Assembly: GCA_016191785.1 (NCBI GenBank)
Contig: JACPVJ010000090.1
Span: forward strand, 1 to 64,000
From: Myxococcales bacterium
Lineage (GTDB): Bacteria > Myxococcota_A > Polyangia > Polyangiales > Polyangiaceae
Length of the DNA: 64,000 bases
Direction of reading: 5' to 3'
Of the stretch, positions 27,922 to 36,182 are shown in pieces. Positions within the stretch are counted from its first letter, which is position 1; every line of letters begins with the position of its first letter. A model generated the notes under the pieces. The model was not told the origin of the DNA. It saw nothing but the letters and a program-made list of their open reading frames with translations, and searched no databases. A program made the translations under genes and the position numbers.

Positions 27922-29163
27922 ATGACGACCGTCGCCCGCATCGAGCTCTTCCACGTTGCTGTACCCCTTCCAGCCACTTTTCGTCCGAGCTGGATCCCCG
28001 GCTTTCCGCAGAACGAGAACCGCTTCACGCTGATCAAGCTCACGACCAGCGACGGCGTCGAGGGCTACAGCGCGGGCCCGTGCATGGGGCACGAGCGCGC
28101 CGGCCTGGGCGAGCTCGTGGGCCCGTATCTGATCGGCGCCGACGCCACGGACATCGATCTGGCGCAGCAGCGCCTCCGCGAGATGGGCTACCTCGGCTGG
28201 CGCAACTGGTGGATCGAGCCGGCCTTCTGGGACATCAAGGGCAAGCTGGCGAACCGGCCGGTGTACGAGCTGCTTGGCGGCAAGGCCCGCGACGTCGCGC
28301 TGTACGCCTCGACCGGCGAGGTGAAGCTTCCAAACGCGCGCATCGACGAGGCCGAAGCGCGGCTCAGCGAAGGGTTCTCGGCCCTCAAGCTCCGAGTGCA
28401 CGACTTCGACCCCGCGGTGGACGAGCGGCAGGTGGTCGAGACCGCCCGGGCCATGGTCGGGCGGATGAAGCTCGGTGTGGACGTCAACCAGGCCTGGCGC
28501 GTGACCGCCATCGGCCCGGCGCCGCGCTGGGACCTGGCGCGCGCCAAGCGCTTCGCCGATGTGTGCGCCGACGCGGGGCTCGCCTGGGTCGAAGAGCCCT
28601 TGCCGATGGACGGCTACGACGATCTCTCGGAGCTGACGCGATACAGCCGCGTGCCCATCAGCGGGGCCGAGCTGCACACCGGCGGGCTGCCGGAGCTCCG
28701 GATGATGATCGAACGCCGCTGCTACTCCATCTTCCAACCCGACGCGATCTTCACCGGCGGCATCGCCCAGACGCTCGAGGTCGCGCTCCTGGCCAAGCAG
28801 GCGGGGCTGATCTACACGCCCCACACCTGGACCAACGGCATCGGGTTCGCGGTGAACCTGCAGCTCTACCTCGCGACCGACTCGCAGAAAGAGCTCGAGT
28901 ACCCGCTGAACCCGCCGGGCTGGGTGCCCGAGGCGCGAGACGGCCTGCTCGAGACGCCGTTTCACCACCGTCGAGGCAAGCTCGCCGCGCCCACGCTCCC
29001 CGGGCTGGGCTTCCGCATCGACCCGAAGGCGCTGGCGCGCTACGGAAAGCGCTTCTTCGTGATGGACAAGAAACGCCTGGTCTGGTTCTCGCTCAAGACC
29101 CGAGGGCTCAAGGCCTCGCTCGAGATCGACAAGGCCCGCAAGGCCGCGGCGGCGCGGGGCTAG
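27922..29163 (+). CDS. Enolase superfamily enzyme, mandelate racemase/muconate lactonizing type
   Basis: The 413-residue protein has the capping domain and TIM barrel of the superfamily. Metal ligands are Asp187 (GVDVNQAW), Glu224 or Glu225 (WVEEPL) and Glu250 (SGAELH). The second-strand motif reads Lys156-Leu-Arg158 where the mandelate racemase/muconate lactonizing subgroup usually has KxK, and His301 lies in TPHTWTNGIG. It should abstract a proton from a carboxylate substrate such as a sugar acid, but the specificity is not readable. It diverges from the ODP gene with 54 bp between. The long repeat array follows its stop. Confidence 0.85.
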   Translation: MTTVARIELFHVAVPLPATFRPSWIPGFPQNENRFTLIKLTTSDGVEGYSAGPCMGHERAGLGELVGPYLIGADATDIDLAQQRLREMGYLGWRNWWIEPAFWDIKGKLANRPVYELLGGKARDVALYASTGEVKLPNARIDEAEARLSEGFSALKLRVHDFDPAVDERQVVETARAMVGRMKLGVDVNQAWRVTAIGPAPRWDLARAKRFADVCADAGLAWVEEPLPMDGYDDLSELTRYSRVPISGAELHTGGLPELRMMIERRCYSIFQPDAIFTGGIAQTLEVALLAKQAGLIYTPHTWTNGIGFAVNLQLYLATDSQKELEYPLNPPGWVPEARDGLLETPFHHRRGKLAAPTLPGLGFRIDPKALARYGKRFFVMDKKRLVWFSLKTRGLKASLEIDKARKAAAARG

Positions 29164-29193
29164 CCGACCGCGTAGACAGTGCGACCTGCGGGC

Positions 29194-29580
29194 GCGCGTT
29201 CCCCTGTGGCGTTTGTCGCCCACAGCGACACCGACCACGCCGTTGCGCGTTCCCCGGTGGCGTTTGTCGCCCACAGCGACACCGACCACGTCGGAGCGCG
29301 TTCCCCTGTGGCCATTGTCGCCCACAGCGACACCGACCACGTCGATGCGCGTTCGCCTGTGGCCGTTGTCGCCCACAGCGACACCGACCACGTCGGAGCG
29401 CTCCGGCGCGGAGCCCACAGCGACACCGACCACGCCGGAGCGCACCGGGGCGGAGCCCACAGCGACACCGACCACGCCGATGCGCGTTCCCCGGTGGCGT
29501 TTGTCGCCCACAGCGACACCGACCACCCCGGAGCGCACCGGGGCGGAGCCCACGGCGACACCGACCACGCCGGAGCGCGC
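29194..29580. repeat. Mixed 51-bp/42-bp intergenic repeat array (8 cores)
   Basis: Eight copies of the core CCCACAGCGACACCGACCAC start at 29219, 29270, 29321, 29372, 29414, 29456, 29507 and 29549; the last has one change. The intervals are 51, 51, 51, 42, 42, 51 and 42 bp, so two unit types alternate: a long one with TTCCCCTGTGG and TTGTCGC before the core, and a short one with ACCGGGGCGGAG. Within long units CTGTGG/CCACAG and TGTCGC/GCGACA form overlapping, mutually exclusive stems. All lengths are multiples of three, so several frames stay open on both strands, but no start with a ribosome binding site supports coding. Confidence 0.85.
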
Positions 29581-29608
29581 CCGCAAGCTCGCGGTCGCGT
29601 GGGGATGC

Positions 29609-29655
29609 TAGCGACGAAACCGCGGGACCCTTCCCTTCCCCCCGCTGGGTCGCTA
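29609..29655 (+). promoter_or_regulatory. Structured leader upstream of the catabolic operon
   Basis: TAGCGAC (29609-29615) pairs with GTCGCTA (29649-29655). Inside it CC (29620-29621) pairs with GG (29647-29648) and GCGGG (29622-29626) pairs with CCCGC (29641-29645), giving 14 bp in total. There is a 4-nt bulge, a 1-nt bulge and a pyrimidine-only loop (after its first A). It ends 11 nt before the first ATG of the operon, where no Shine-Dalgarno is visible. It could be an RNA control element or a protein-binding site. Confidence 0.5.
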
Positions 29656-29666
29656 AAACCCGTCGG

Positions 29667-30890
29667 ATGTTCCTGGGCTACGCCTGCCGCAGCTGCGGCG
29701 CCGAGCTTCGTCCCGACCAGGCGACGTACCGCTGTCCGGGCTGCGCGGGCAACCTGGACGTGCGGCCGGACTTCGGCAAGGCGAGCCGCGAGGCCATCAG
29801 CCAGAGCCGCGACCCGTCGCTCTGGCGATACGCCTCGCTCTTGCCGGTGCCAGTCCCGGACGACGACTCGGGCCCGCTCCGCGCCGTGGGCGGCACGCCG
29901 CTGGTCGCGGCGCCACGCCTCGCACGGCGGGTCGGGCTCGGCCGGCTCTGGCTGAAAGACGAGGGGCGGATGCCCACCGCCTCGCTCAAAGATCGCGCCA
30001 GCGCGGTGGTGGTGCAGCGGGCCCGGGCCCTCGGCAAGAGCCCGATCATCACCGCGTCCACGGGCAACGCCGGCGTGGCGCTGGCGGCGATGGCGCCCTG
30101 CGCGGGGATCGAGCCGGTGATCGTGGTCCCCGAGAGCGCGCCTCCGGCGAAGCTGGCGCAGCTCGCGGTCTTCGGTGCGCGCGTGGTGCTGGTGCGCGGC
30201 AGCTACGACGACGCCTTCGCGCTGAGCGAGGCCGCGGCGCGAGAGCTCGGCTGGTACTGCCGCAACACCGCCCAGAACCCGTTCACCACCGAGGGCAAGA
30301 AGACGGTTTCGTTCGAGGTCGCCGAGCAGCTGGGCTGGCGCGCGCCGGATCGGGTGTTCGTCTCGGTGGGGGACGGCAACATCCTGGTCGGCGTGCACAA
30401 GGGCTTCCGCGAGCTGGTCGAGCTCGGCTTCATCGACCGGATGCCCAAGCTCGTGGGCGTGCAGGCCCAGGGCTCGTCGCCCATCGCGCGGGCGTTCTTG
30501 GCCGGCAGCGATCGGATCGAGCCGTGCACGACCGACACCCTGGCCGACAGCATTGCCGCCGGAAACCCAGCCGACGGCGCGCGAGCGCTCGCGGCCGTGC
30601 GCGAGACCGGCGGCGCCTTCGTGATCGTCAGCGACGAAGAGATCCTCGCGGCCATCGCCACCCTCGGACAGGGCTCGCAGGTGTTCGCCGAGCCAGCGGC
30701 GGCCGCGGCCTTCGCCGGACTCGAGAAATGCGAGCTCGGCCCGGGGGAAGAGGTCGTGGTGCTGATCACCGGCAGCGGTCTGAAAGACGTCAGGGCTGCG
30801 ATGCGCGCGGTCCGCTCGCGCCCGCGCAGCATCGACCCTACACTCGAGGCGCTGCGCGCAGCGCTGGCTCAGAAAGAAGGAACCCCATGA
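29667..30890 (+). CDS. thrC: Threonine synthase-like PLP enzyme
   Basis: This 407-residue fold-type II PLP enzyme has an N-terminal zinc ribbon (Cys7, Cys10, Cys23, Cys26). The Schiff-base Lys108 lies in TASLKDRASA, and the phosphate-binding loop is STGNAGVA. By sequence it is a threonine synthase, making threonine from phosphohomoserine. However, it overlaps a second PLP gene by ATGA at the head of an apparent purine-degradation operon, so it may instead act on a diamino- or hydroxy-amino acid there. ATG 29667 places the zinc ribbon at the N-terminus. No hom or thrB gene is near. Confidence 0.8.
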   Translation: MFLGYACRSCGAELRPDQATYRCPGCAGNLDVRPDFGKASREAISQSRDPSLWRYASLLPVPVPDDDSGPLRAVGGTPLVAAPRLARRVGLGRLWLKDEGRMPTASLKDRASAVVVQRARALGKSPIITASTGNAGVALAAMAPCAGIEPVIVVPESAPPAKLAQLAVFGARVVLVRGSYDDAFALSEAAARELGWYCRNTAQNPFTTEGKKTVSFEVAEQLGWRAPDRVFVSVGDGNILVGVHKGFRELVELGFIDRMPKLVGVQAQGSSPIARAFLAGSDRIEPCTTDTLADSIAAGNPADGARALAAVRETGGAFVIVSDEEILAAIATLGQGSQVFAEPAAAAAFAGLEKCELGPGEEVVVLITGSGLKDVRAAMRAVRSRPRSIDPTLEALRAALAQKEGTP

Positions 30891-32347
30891 TCGACCTCAG
30901 CGTGAACGAAGCCGGCCTGGCCAAGGCGGTGCAGCGTGCGAAAGAGAAGAACATCGTCGTCCCGACGCTCGCGCAGATGGTCGATCCGAAGAAGATCCCG
31001 GCCAAGGTGGTGCAGGGCCTCGCCGGCGTCGGCCTCTGGGACGTGAACCCGCTCAACCTGTTCCGGATCAACTGGCACAACGCCCCGGTCGAGAAGGGCG
31101 GCGGCTTCGGCGGCGTGAACTTCATCGAGCTGCCCAGCGCCCTGACCGGGGTCGAGGCGCGGATCATCGCGCTGGTCGGAAAATGGTTCCCGACCGGCGC
31201 CCACAAGGTCGGCGCGGCGTTCGGTTGTCTGGCGCCCCGGCTGGTCACCGGCCAGTTCGACCCGACCTCGCAGAAGGCCGTGTGGCCCTCGACCGGCAAC
31301 TACTGCCGCGGCGGAGCCTACGACTCGGCGCTGCTCGGCTGCGAGTCGATCGCCATCTTGCCCGAGGGCATGAGCAAAGAGCGCTTCGAGTGGCTCTCGA
31401 AGGTGGCCGGCGAGGTGATCAAGACCCCGGGCACCGAGAGCAACGTGAAAGAGATCTTCGACAAGTGCTGGGAGCTCCGGCGCTCCGGCCAGTCGCTGAT
31501 GATCTTCAACCAGTTCGAAGAGCTGGGGAACTACCTCTGGCACCACGAGGTCACCGGCCGAGCCATGGCCGAGGTGCTCGAGCGCGAGCTCGGGCCCAAG
31601 GGGCGCCTGGCGGGCCTCGCGGTCACCACCGGCTCGGCGGGCACCATCGCCGCCGGCGACTATTTGAAGAAGCACTTCCCCGGCAGCAAGATCGCGGCGA
31701 GCGAGGCGGCCCAGTGCCCCACCCTCTTGGCCAACGGCTTCGGCGAGCATCGCATCGAGGGCATCGGCGACAAGCACGTGCCCTGGATCCACAACGTGAA
31801 GAACACCGATCTGGTCGTGGCCATCGACGACGAGGCCAGCGTCTCGGCGCTTCGCCTGTTCAACGAGCCCGCGGGCAAGAAGCACCTGGCGAGCCGCGGC
31901 CTCGAGCCAGCGTTGATCGATCGACTGTCGCTGCTCGGCATCTCCGGCGCGGCCAACCTGCTCTCTGCCATCAAGCTGGCCAAGTGGTACGAGCTCGGGC
32001 ACGAGAGCGTGGTGATGACCGTGCTCACCGACTCGGTCGAGATGTACCGCAGCCGCTTGAGCGAGCTGAACGCCGAGCGCGGCGCCTTCACCGAGATCGA
32101 CGCCGCCATCGCCCACGAGCGCCACATCTTGGGGGTGGGCACCGACCTGATGGAGGAGCTCAGCTACCCCGCACGCAAGCGCGTGCACAGCCTCAAGTAC
32201 TACACCTGGGTCGAGCAACAGGGGAGGACCTACGCCGAGATCCAAGAGCAGTGGCACGACGACGACTACTGGACGAACATCCCCAAGGTGGCGCCCCAGC
32301 TGGACGAGCTGATCGTCGAGTTCAACGCGCGGACGGGGCTCGGCTGA
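30887..32347 (+). CDS. PLP-dependent lyase/synthase-like protein, fold type II
   Basis: The 486-residue protein belongs to the tryptophan synthase beta/cysteine synthase superfamily. The PLP lysine is probably Lys107 in WFPTGAHKVGAAFG, and a serine/glycine loop (TTGSAGTIAAG, about residue 248) should hold the phosphate. It is longer than cysteine synthase and does not look like 2,3-diaminopropionate ammonia-lyase (YgeX), the PLP enzyme of the known purine cluster. It starts by ATGA overlap with the thrC-like gene and ends by TGATG overlap with the dehydrogenase gene, so all three are coupled. The substrate is unknown; an amino acid formed during ring degradation is my guess. Confidence 0.75.
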   Translation: MIDLSVNEAGLAKAVQRAKEKNIVVPTLAQMVDPKKIPAKVVQGLAGVGLWDVNPLNLFRINWHNAPVEKGGGFGGVNFIELPSALTGVEARIIALVGKWFPTGAHKVGAAFGCLAPRLVTGQFDPTSQKAVWPSTGNYCRGGAYDSALLGCESIAILPEGMSKERFEWLSKVAGEVIKTPGTESNVKEIFDKCWELRRSGQSLMIFNQFEELGNYLWHHEVTGRAMAEVLERELGPKGRLAGLAVTTGSAGTIAAGDYLKKHFPGSKIAASEAAQCPTLLANGFGEHRIEGIGDKHVPWIHNVKNTDLVVAIDDEASVSALRLFNEPAGKKHLASRGLEPALIDRLSLLGISGAANLLSAIKLAKWYELGHESVVMTVLTDSVEMYRSRLSELNAERGAFTEIDAAIAHERHILGVGTDLMEELSYPARKRVHSLKYYTWVEQQGRTYAEIQEQWHDDDYWTNIPKVAPQLDELIVEFNARTGLG

Positions 32348-34980
32348 TGCCGACCATCGACTTTTCGCTCAACGGCCAGCCCCGCCGGCTCGAGGTGCGA
32401 GAAGGCGAGTCGTTGCTCGACGCCCTGCGCGATCGCTGTGGCGTGATCTCGACCAAGGACGGCTGCCAGCCCCAGGGGCAGTGCGGCTGCTGCCTGGCGC
32501 TGGTGGACGGCCAGGCCAAGACCACCTGCGCGCTCAGCGCCGAGAAGGTCGCGGGCAAGCAGGTGGTGACGCTGGAGGGCTTGCCCGAGGGCGACCGCGC
32601 GCTCTTGGCCCGGGCGTTCGTCGCCACCGGCGGCCTGCAGTGCGGGTTCTGCATCCCGGGGTTCGCGCTGCGCGCCAAGCACCTCTGCGACAAGAACCCG
32701 AACCCGTCCCGGGCCGAGATCGCCAAGGCCATCGACGGGCATCTCTGCCGCTGCACCGGCTATGTGAAGATCGTCGACGCCATCGAGCTGTACGCCCGGG
32801 CCAAGCGCGGCGAGCCGCTGCCCGAGCTCGAGACCGACGCCGGCCTCGGCAAGCCCTATCCTCGCTACAAGGGCGAGCAGATGACCCTGGGGGATCGGCC
32901 TTACGTCGCGGATCTCACGCGCGAGGGCATGCTGCACGGCGCGCTGGTGCTCTCGCCCCACCCGCGCGCCAAGGTCACCCGCATCGACACCCAGAAGGCA
33001 CTGGCGCACCCCGGCGTGCACGCCGTGGCCACCGCGGCCGACGTGCCGGGCGAGCGCTGGTACGGCCTCTTGTACAAGGACTGGCCGGCCTTCATCGCGC
33101 TGGGTGAAGAGGCGCGTTACGTGGGGGACGTGATCGCTGCGGTGGCGGCGGTGGACGAGGCCAGCGCGCGGGCGGCGGCCATCCTGGTCGAGGTCGAGTA
33201 CGAGATCCTGACGCCGGTGCTCTCGCCCGACGAGGCGCTTGCCCCCGGCGCGCCCCAGGTGAACCCGACCCACGACAACGTGCTCTCACGCTCGGTCATC
33301 ACCCGGGGCGACGCCGACGCCGCCCTCGCGTCGAGCGCCCACGTGGTCGAAGGCACCTGGCAGACCCAGCGCATCGAGCACCTCTACCTCGAGCCCGAGT
33401 GCGCGCTGGCCGAGCCGCTGCCCGGCGGAAAGATGGCCCTCTTCACCCAGGGTCAGGGCGTGTTCGACGATCGCCGGCAGGTCGCCGCGCTCTTGGGCAT
33501 GGCCGAAGACGACTTGTACGTCGAGCTGGTGCCGAACGGCGGGGCCTTCGGCGGAAAAGAAGACATGAGCGTGCAGGCGCAGACCGCGCTCCTCTGCAAG
33601 CTCACGGGTCGCCCGGTGCGCATCGAGCTCACCCGGGAAGAGTCCATTCGCATCCATCCCAAGCGCCATCCGATCCGCATGCACTATCGGGTCGGGTGCG
33701 ACGCCGAGGGGCGCCTGACCGCGGTCAAGGCGCGGATGCTCGGCGACTCGGGACCCTACGCCTCGGTCGGGGGCAAGGTGCTCGAGCGCGCCGCGGGCCA
33801 CGCCTGCGGACCCTACCGGGTGCCCCACGTGGACGTCGAAGCCGTCGCCGCCTACACCAACAACCCGCCCTGCGGGGCGATGCGGGGCTTCGGCGCGAAC
33901 CAGGCCAGCTTCGCCATCGAGGGCTGCCTCGACCTCTTGGCAAAGAAGGTGGGCATCGACGGCTATCAGATCCGCGATCGCAACATCGTGGCCATCGGCG
34001 ACGTGTTCTCGACCGGGCAGATCCTCGAGAAGTCGGTAGGCATCCGCAAGACGCTCGAGGCGGTGAAGGCCGTCTACTACCAGGCCAAGGCCGCCGGCCG
34101 TGCCGTGGGCATCGGCTGCGGCATCAAGAACAGCGGCATCGGCAACGGCGTCCAAGAGTGGGGCAAGTGCCGGCTGGTGGTGGAAAATGACCTGACGGTC
34201 TCGCTCTACAACGGCTACACCGAGATGGGTCAGGGGCTGCTCACCATCTTGATCCAGTTCGCGACGGAGGTGACGGGCCTATCGGGCAGCGTGTTCCGCC
34301 CGAAGGTGGACTCGACCTTCGCCCTGGGCTGCGGGCAGACCACCGGCTCGCGCGCCACCCTGTTCGCCGGCAACGCGGTGAAGAGCGCCGCCGAGAAACT
34401 GCGGGCCGATCTCGATCGCGGCAAGGCCCTCGGCGATCTCGTGGGGCAGGTGTACGCCGCCGACGTGGTGATCGACGACACCACGCCCCTCGGCAAGCCC
34501 GTGGCCAAGATCAAGACCCACACCGCCTTCGGCTACGCGACTCAGATCTGCATCTTGGACGAGCAAGGGCGCATCGAGCGCTTCGTCGCGGCCCACGACG
34601 TCGGGCGCGTGGTCAACCCGGTGCTCTGCTCGGGCCAGGTCGAGGGGTCGGTGCACATGGGCCTGGGCTACGCGTTGACCGAAGAGCTGCCGGTCTCGAA
34701 TGGCATGCCCGTCACCACCAAGCTGCGCGAGATCGGCGTCCTGCGCGCGAAGGACATGCCCGAGGTCGAGGTGATCTTGGTCGAAGATCCCGAGCCCGAG
34801 GGGCCGTTCGGCGCCAAGGGCGTGGGCGAAATCGGGCTCGTGCCGACGGCCGGAGCCGTGGCCGGCGCCCTCGAGGCCTTCGACGGCATCCGCCGCATGA
34901 CGCTGCCGATGAAGGACTCGCCCGCCGCCCGGGCGATGAGCGTCGGCCGCATCAAGGGAGATCGGGAGAAGTGGCGCTGA
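32347..34980 (+). CDS. XdhD-type molybdopterin dehydrogenase with fused 2Fe-2S domain
   Basis: The 877-residue protein begins with a two-cluster ferredoxin module. The plant-type cluster uses Cys40, Cys46, Cys49 and Cys61 in the one-residue-longer DGCQPQGQCGCC form, and the second cluster uses CGFC and CRC. Two xanthine dehydrogenase-type molybdopterin domains follow, with GAMRGFGANQ and the catalytic Glu in GAKGVGEIG. This fused plan, without an FAD subunit, is that of XdhD/selenium-dependent xanthine dehydrogenases, which hydroxylate or reduce purines. Electrons must leave through another protein, perhaps the YgfK-like one. It overlaps the genes on both sides. Confidence 0.9.
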   Translation: MPTIDFSLNGQPRRLEVREGESLLDALRDRCGVISTKDGCQPQGQCGCCLALVDGQAKTTCALSAEKVAGKQVVTLEGLPEGDRALLARAFVATGGLQCGFCIPGFALRAKHLCDKNPNPSRAEIAKAIDGHLCRCTGYVKIVDAIELYARAKRGEPLPELETDAGLGKPYPRYKGEQMTLGDRPYVADLTREGMLHGALVLSPHPRAKVTRIDTQKALAHPGVHAVATAADVPGERWYGLLYKDWPAFIALGEEARYVGDVIAAVAAVDEASARAAAILVEVEYEILTPVLSPDEALAPGAPQVNPTHDNVLSRSVITRGDADAALASSAHVVEGTWQTQRIEHLYLEPECALAEPLPGGKMALFTQGQGVFDDRRQVAALLGMAEDDLYVELVPNGGAFGGKEDMSVQAQTALLCKLTGRPVRIELTREESIRIHPKRHPIRMHYRVGCDAEGRLTAVKARMLGDSGPYASVGGKVLERAAGHACGPYRVPHVDVEAVAAYTNNPPCGAMRGFGANQASFAIEGCLDLLAKKVGIDGYQIRDRNIVAIGDVFSTGQILEKSVGIRKTLEAVKAVYYQAKAAGRAVGIGCGIKNSGIGNGVQEWGKCRLVVENDLTVSLYNGYTEMGQGLLTILIQFATEVTGLSGSVFRPKVDSTFALGCGQTTGSRATLFAGNAVKSAAEKLRADLDRGKALGDLVGQVYAADVVIDDTTPLGKPVAKIKTHTAFGYATQICILDEQGRIERFVAAHDVGRVVNPVLCSGQVEGSVHMGLGYALTEELPVSNGMPVTTKLREIGVLRAKDMPEVEVILVEDPEPEGPFGAKGVGEIGLVPTAGAVAGALEAFDGIRRMTLPMKDSPAARAMSVGRIKGDREKWR

Positions 34981-36182
34981 CCGGCGCAGGGCTCTTCCTC
35001 GACGGCGGCGCCGAGGTGCTCTCGATCGACGGCGGCACGGTCAGCGCCGTGGGGCAGGCCGCACCCGCGAGCGCCCGCGTCCTCGACTGCCGGGGACTCG
35101 CGCTCGGTCCCGGCGCGATCAACGCGCACACGCACCTCTACAGCGGGCTCGCACCGCTCGGCCTGCCGCCCCCAGAGCCGCCCCCCCAGAGCTTCTTGCA
35201 GATCCTCGAGCGCCTGTGGTGGCGCCTCGACTGCGCCCTCGACGAGCCTTCGCTCCGCGCCTCGGCCGAGCTCTACATCGCCGAGGCGCTGCTCGCCGGC
35301 ACCACCACGCTGATCGACCACCACGAGTCGCCCTGCTTCATCGAGGGCTCCCTCGACGTCTTGGCCGACGCGGCCGAGCGCCTGGGCTGTCGGCTCGCCA
35401 CCGGCTACGGCGCCACGGATCGGAACGGCGGTCCCGACGAAGGGCTCCGTGGACTGGACGAGTGCCGGCGCTTCGCCCGAGAGCGCCCGCGGCGCTTCGT
35501 GCGCCCGCTGGCGGCGCTCCACGCGTCGTTCACCGTGGGCGACGAGACCGTGCGGCACGCTGCCGATCTCGGACTGCCGATGCACGTCCACGTGGCCGAA
35601 GACGCCGCCGACGTCACCGACGCGAAGCAGCGCGGCTTCGCCGGTCCCCTCGAGCGCCTGCTCACGCTCGGCGCCCTGCCCCGGGGCTCGATCGTCGCGC
35701 ACGGCGTGCACCTGACCCTGGCCCAAGTCCGCGCCGCCGACGATTCCGGGCTCTGGCTGGTGCAAAACCCGCGCTCCAACGCGGGCAACCGCGTCGGCTA
35801 CGCCCGGGCGCTCGACGCAAGCACGCGCGTGGCCCTCGGCACCGACGGTTACCCCGCGGACATGCGGATCGAGCGCGCGGCGCTCCGAGAAGAGTCCGAA
35901 AGGGCGGGACACCCGCTGAGCGACGACACCGTGGCGGCGCGCGTCCGCGGCGGTCACGCGCTCGCGTCGAGCCTGTTCGGCGTGCGACTCGAGCCCGAGC
36001 TCGCGCCGGGGTGTGCAGCCGACGTGGTGGCCTGGCGCGGCGACGCGGTGATCCACGTGATCGTCGACGGCGAGCTGGTGGTCGAAAACGGCCGCCTGAC
36101 CCGCGGCGATCTCGACGCCATTCGCGCTCACGCTCGGGAGCAGGCTCCACGCCTCTGGCAACGGATGAAAGAGCTGGCATGA
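34971..36182 (+). CDS. SsnA-type amidohydrolase (aminohydrolase)
   Basis: The 403-residue metal-dependent hydrolase has HxH at residues 53 and 55 (NAHTHLYSG), a further HVHVAED histidine, a His in VAHGVHL and the metal Asp in LGTDGYPADM. This is the deaminase/chlorohydrolase branch that includes SsnA, a marker of the purine-degradation cluster. It should deaminate or open a heterocyclic ring in the cytosol. GTG 34971 has GGGAG upstream and overlaps the dehydrogenase gene by 10 bp; the end overlaps the M20 gene by ATGA. Confidence 0.87.
   Translation: MALTGAGLFLDGGAEVLSIDGGTVSAVGQAAPASARVLDCRGLALGPGAINAHTHLYSGLAPLGLPPPEPPPQSFLQILERLWWRLDCALDEPSLRASAELYIAEALLAGTTTLIDHHESPCFIEGSLDVLADAAERLGCRLATGYGATDRNGGPDEGLRGLDECRRFARERPRRFVRPLAALHASFTVGDETVRHAADLGLPMHVHVAEDAADVTDAKQRGFAGPLERLLTLGALPRGSIVAHGVHLTLAQVRAADDSGLWLVQNPRSNAGNRVGYARALDASTRVALGTDGYPADMRIERAALREESERAGHPLSDDTVAARVRGGHALASSLFGVRLEPELAPGCAADVVAWRGDAVIHVIVDGELVVENGRLTRGDLDAIRAHAREQAPRLWQRMKELA

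Noticed and set aside
29194..29580. CRISPR array
   Set aside because: The sequences between the cores are themselves repeats of two types, not unique spacers, and no cas genes are present.
29179..29955. Repeat array read as a protein with SDTDH repeats
   Set aside because: Several frames on both strands are open because unit lengths are multiples of three, and no start codon with a ribosome binding site exists. The frame also runs on into the thrC-like gene in the wrong register.
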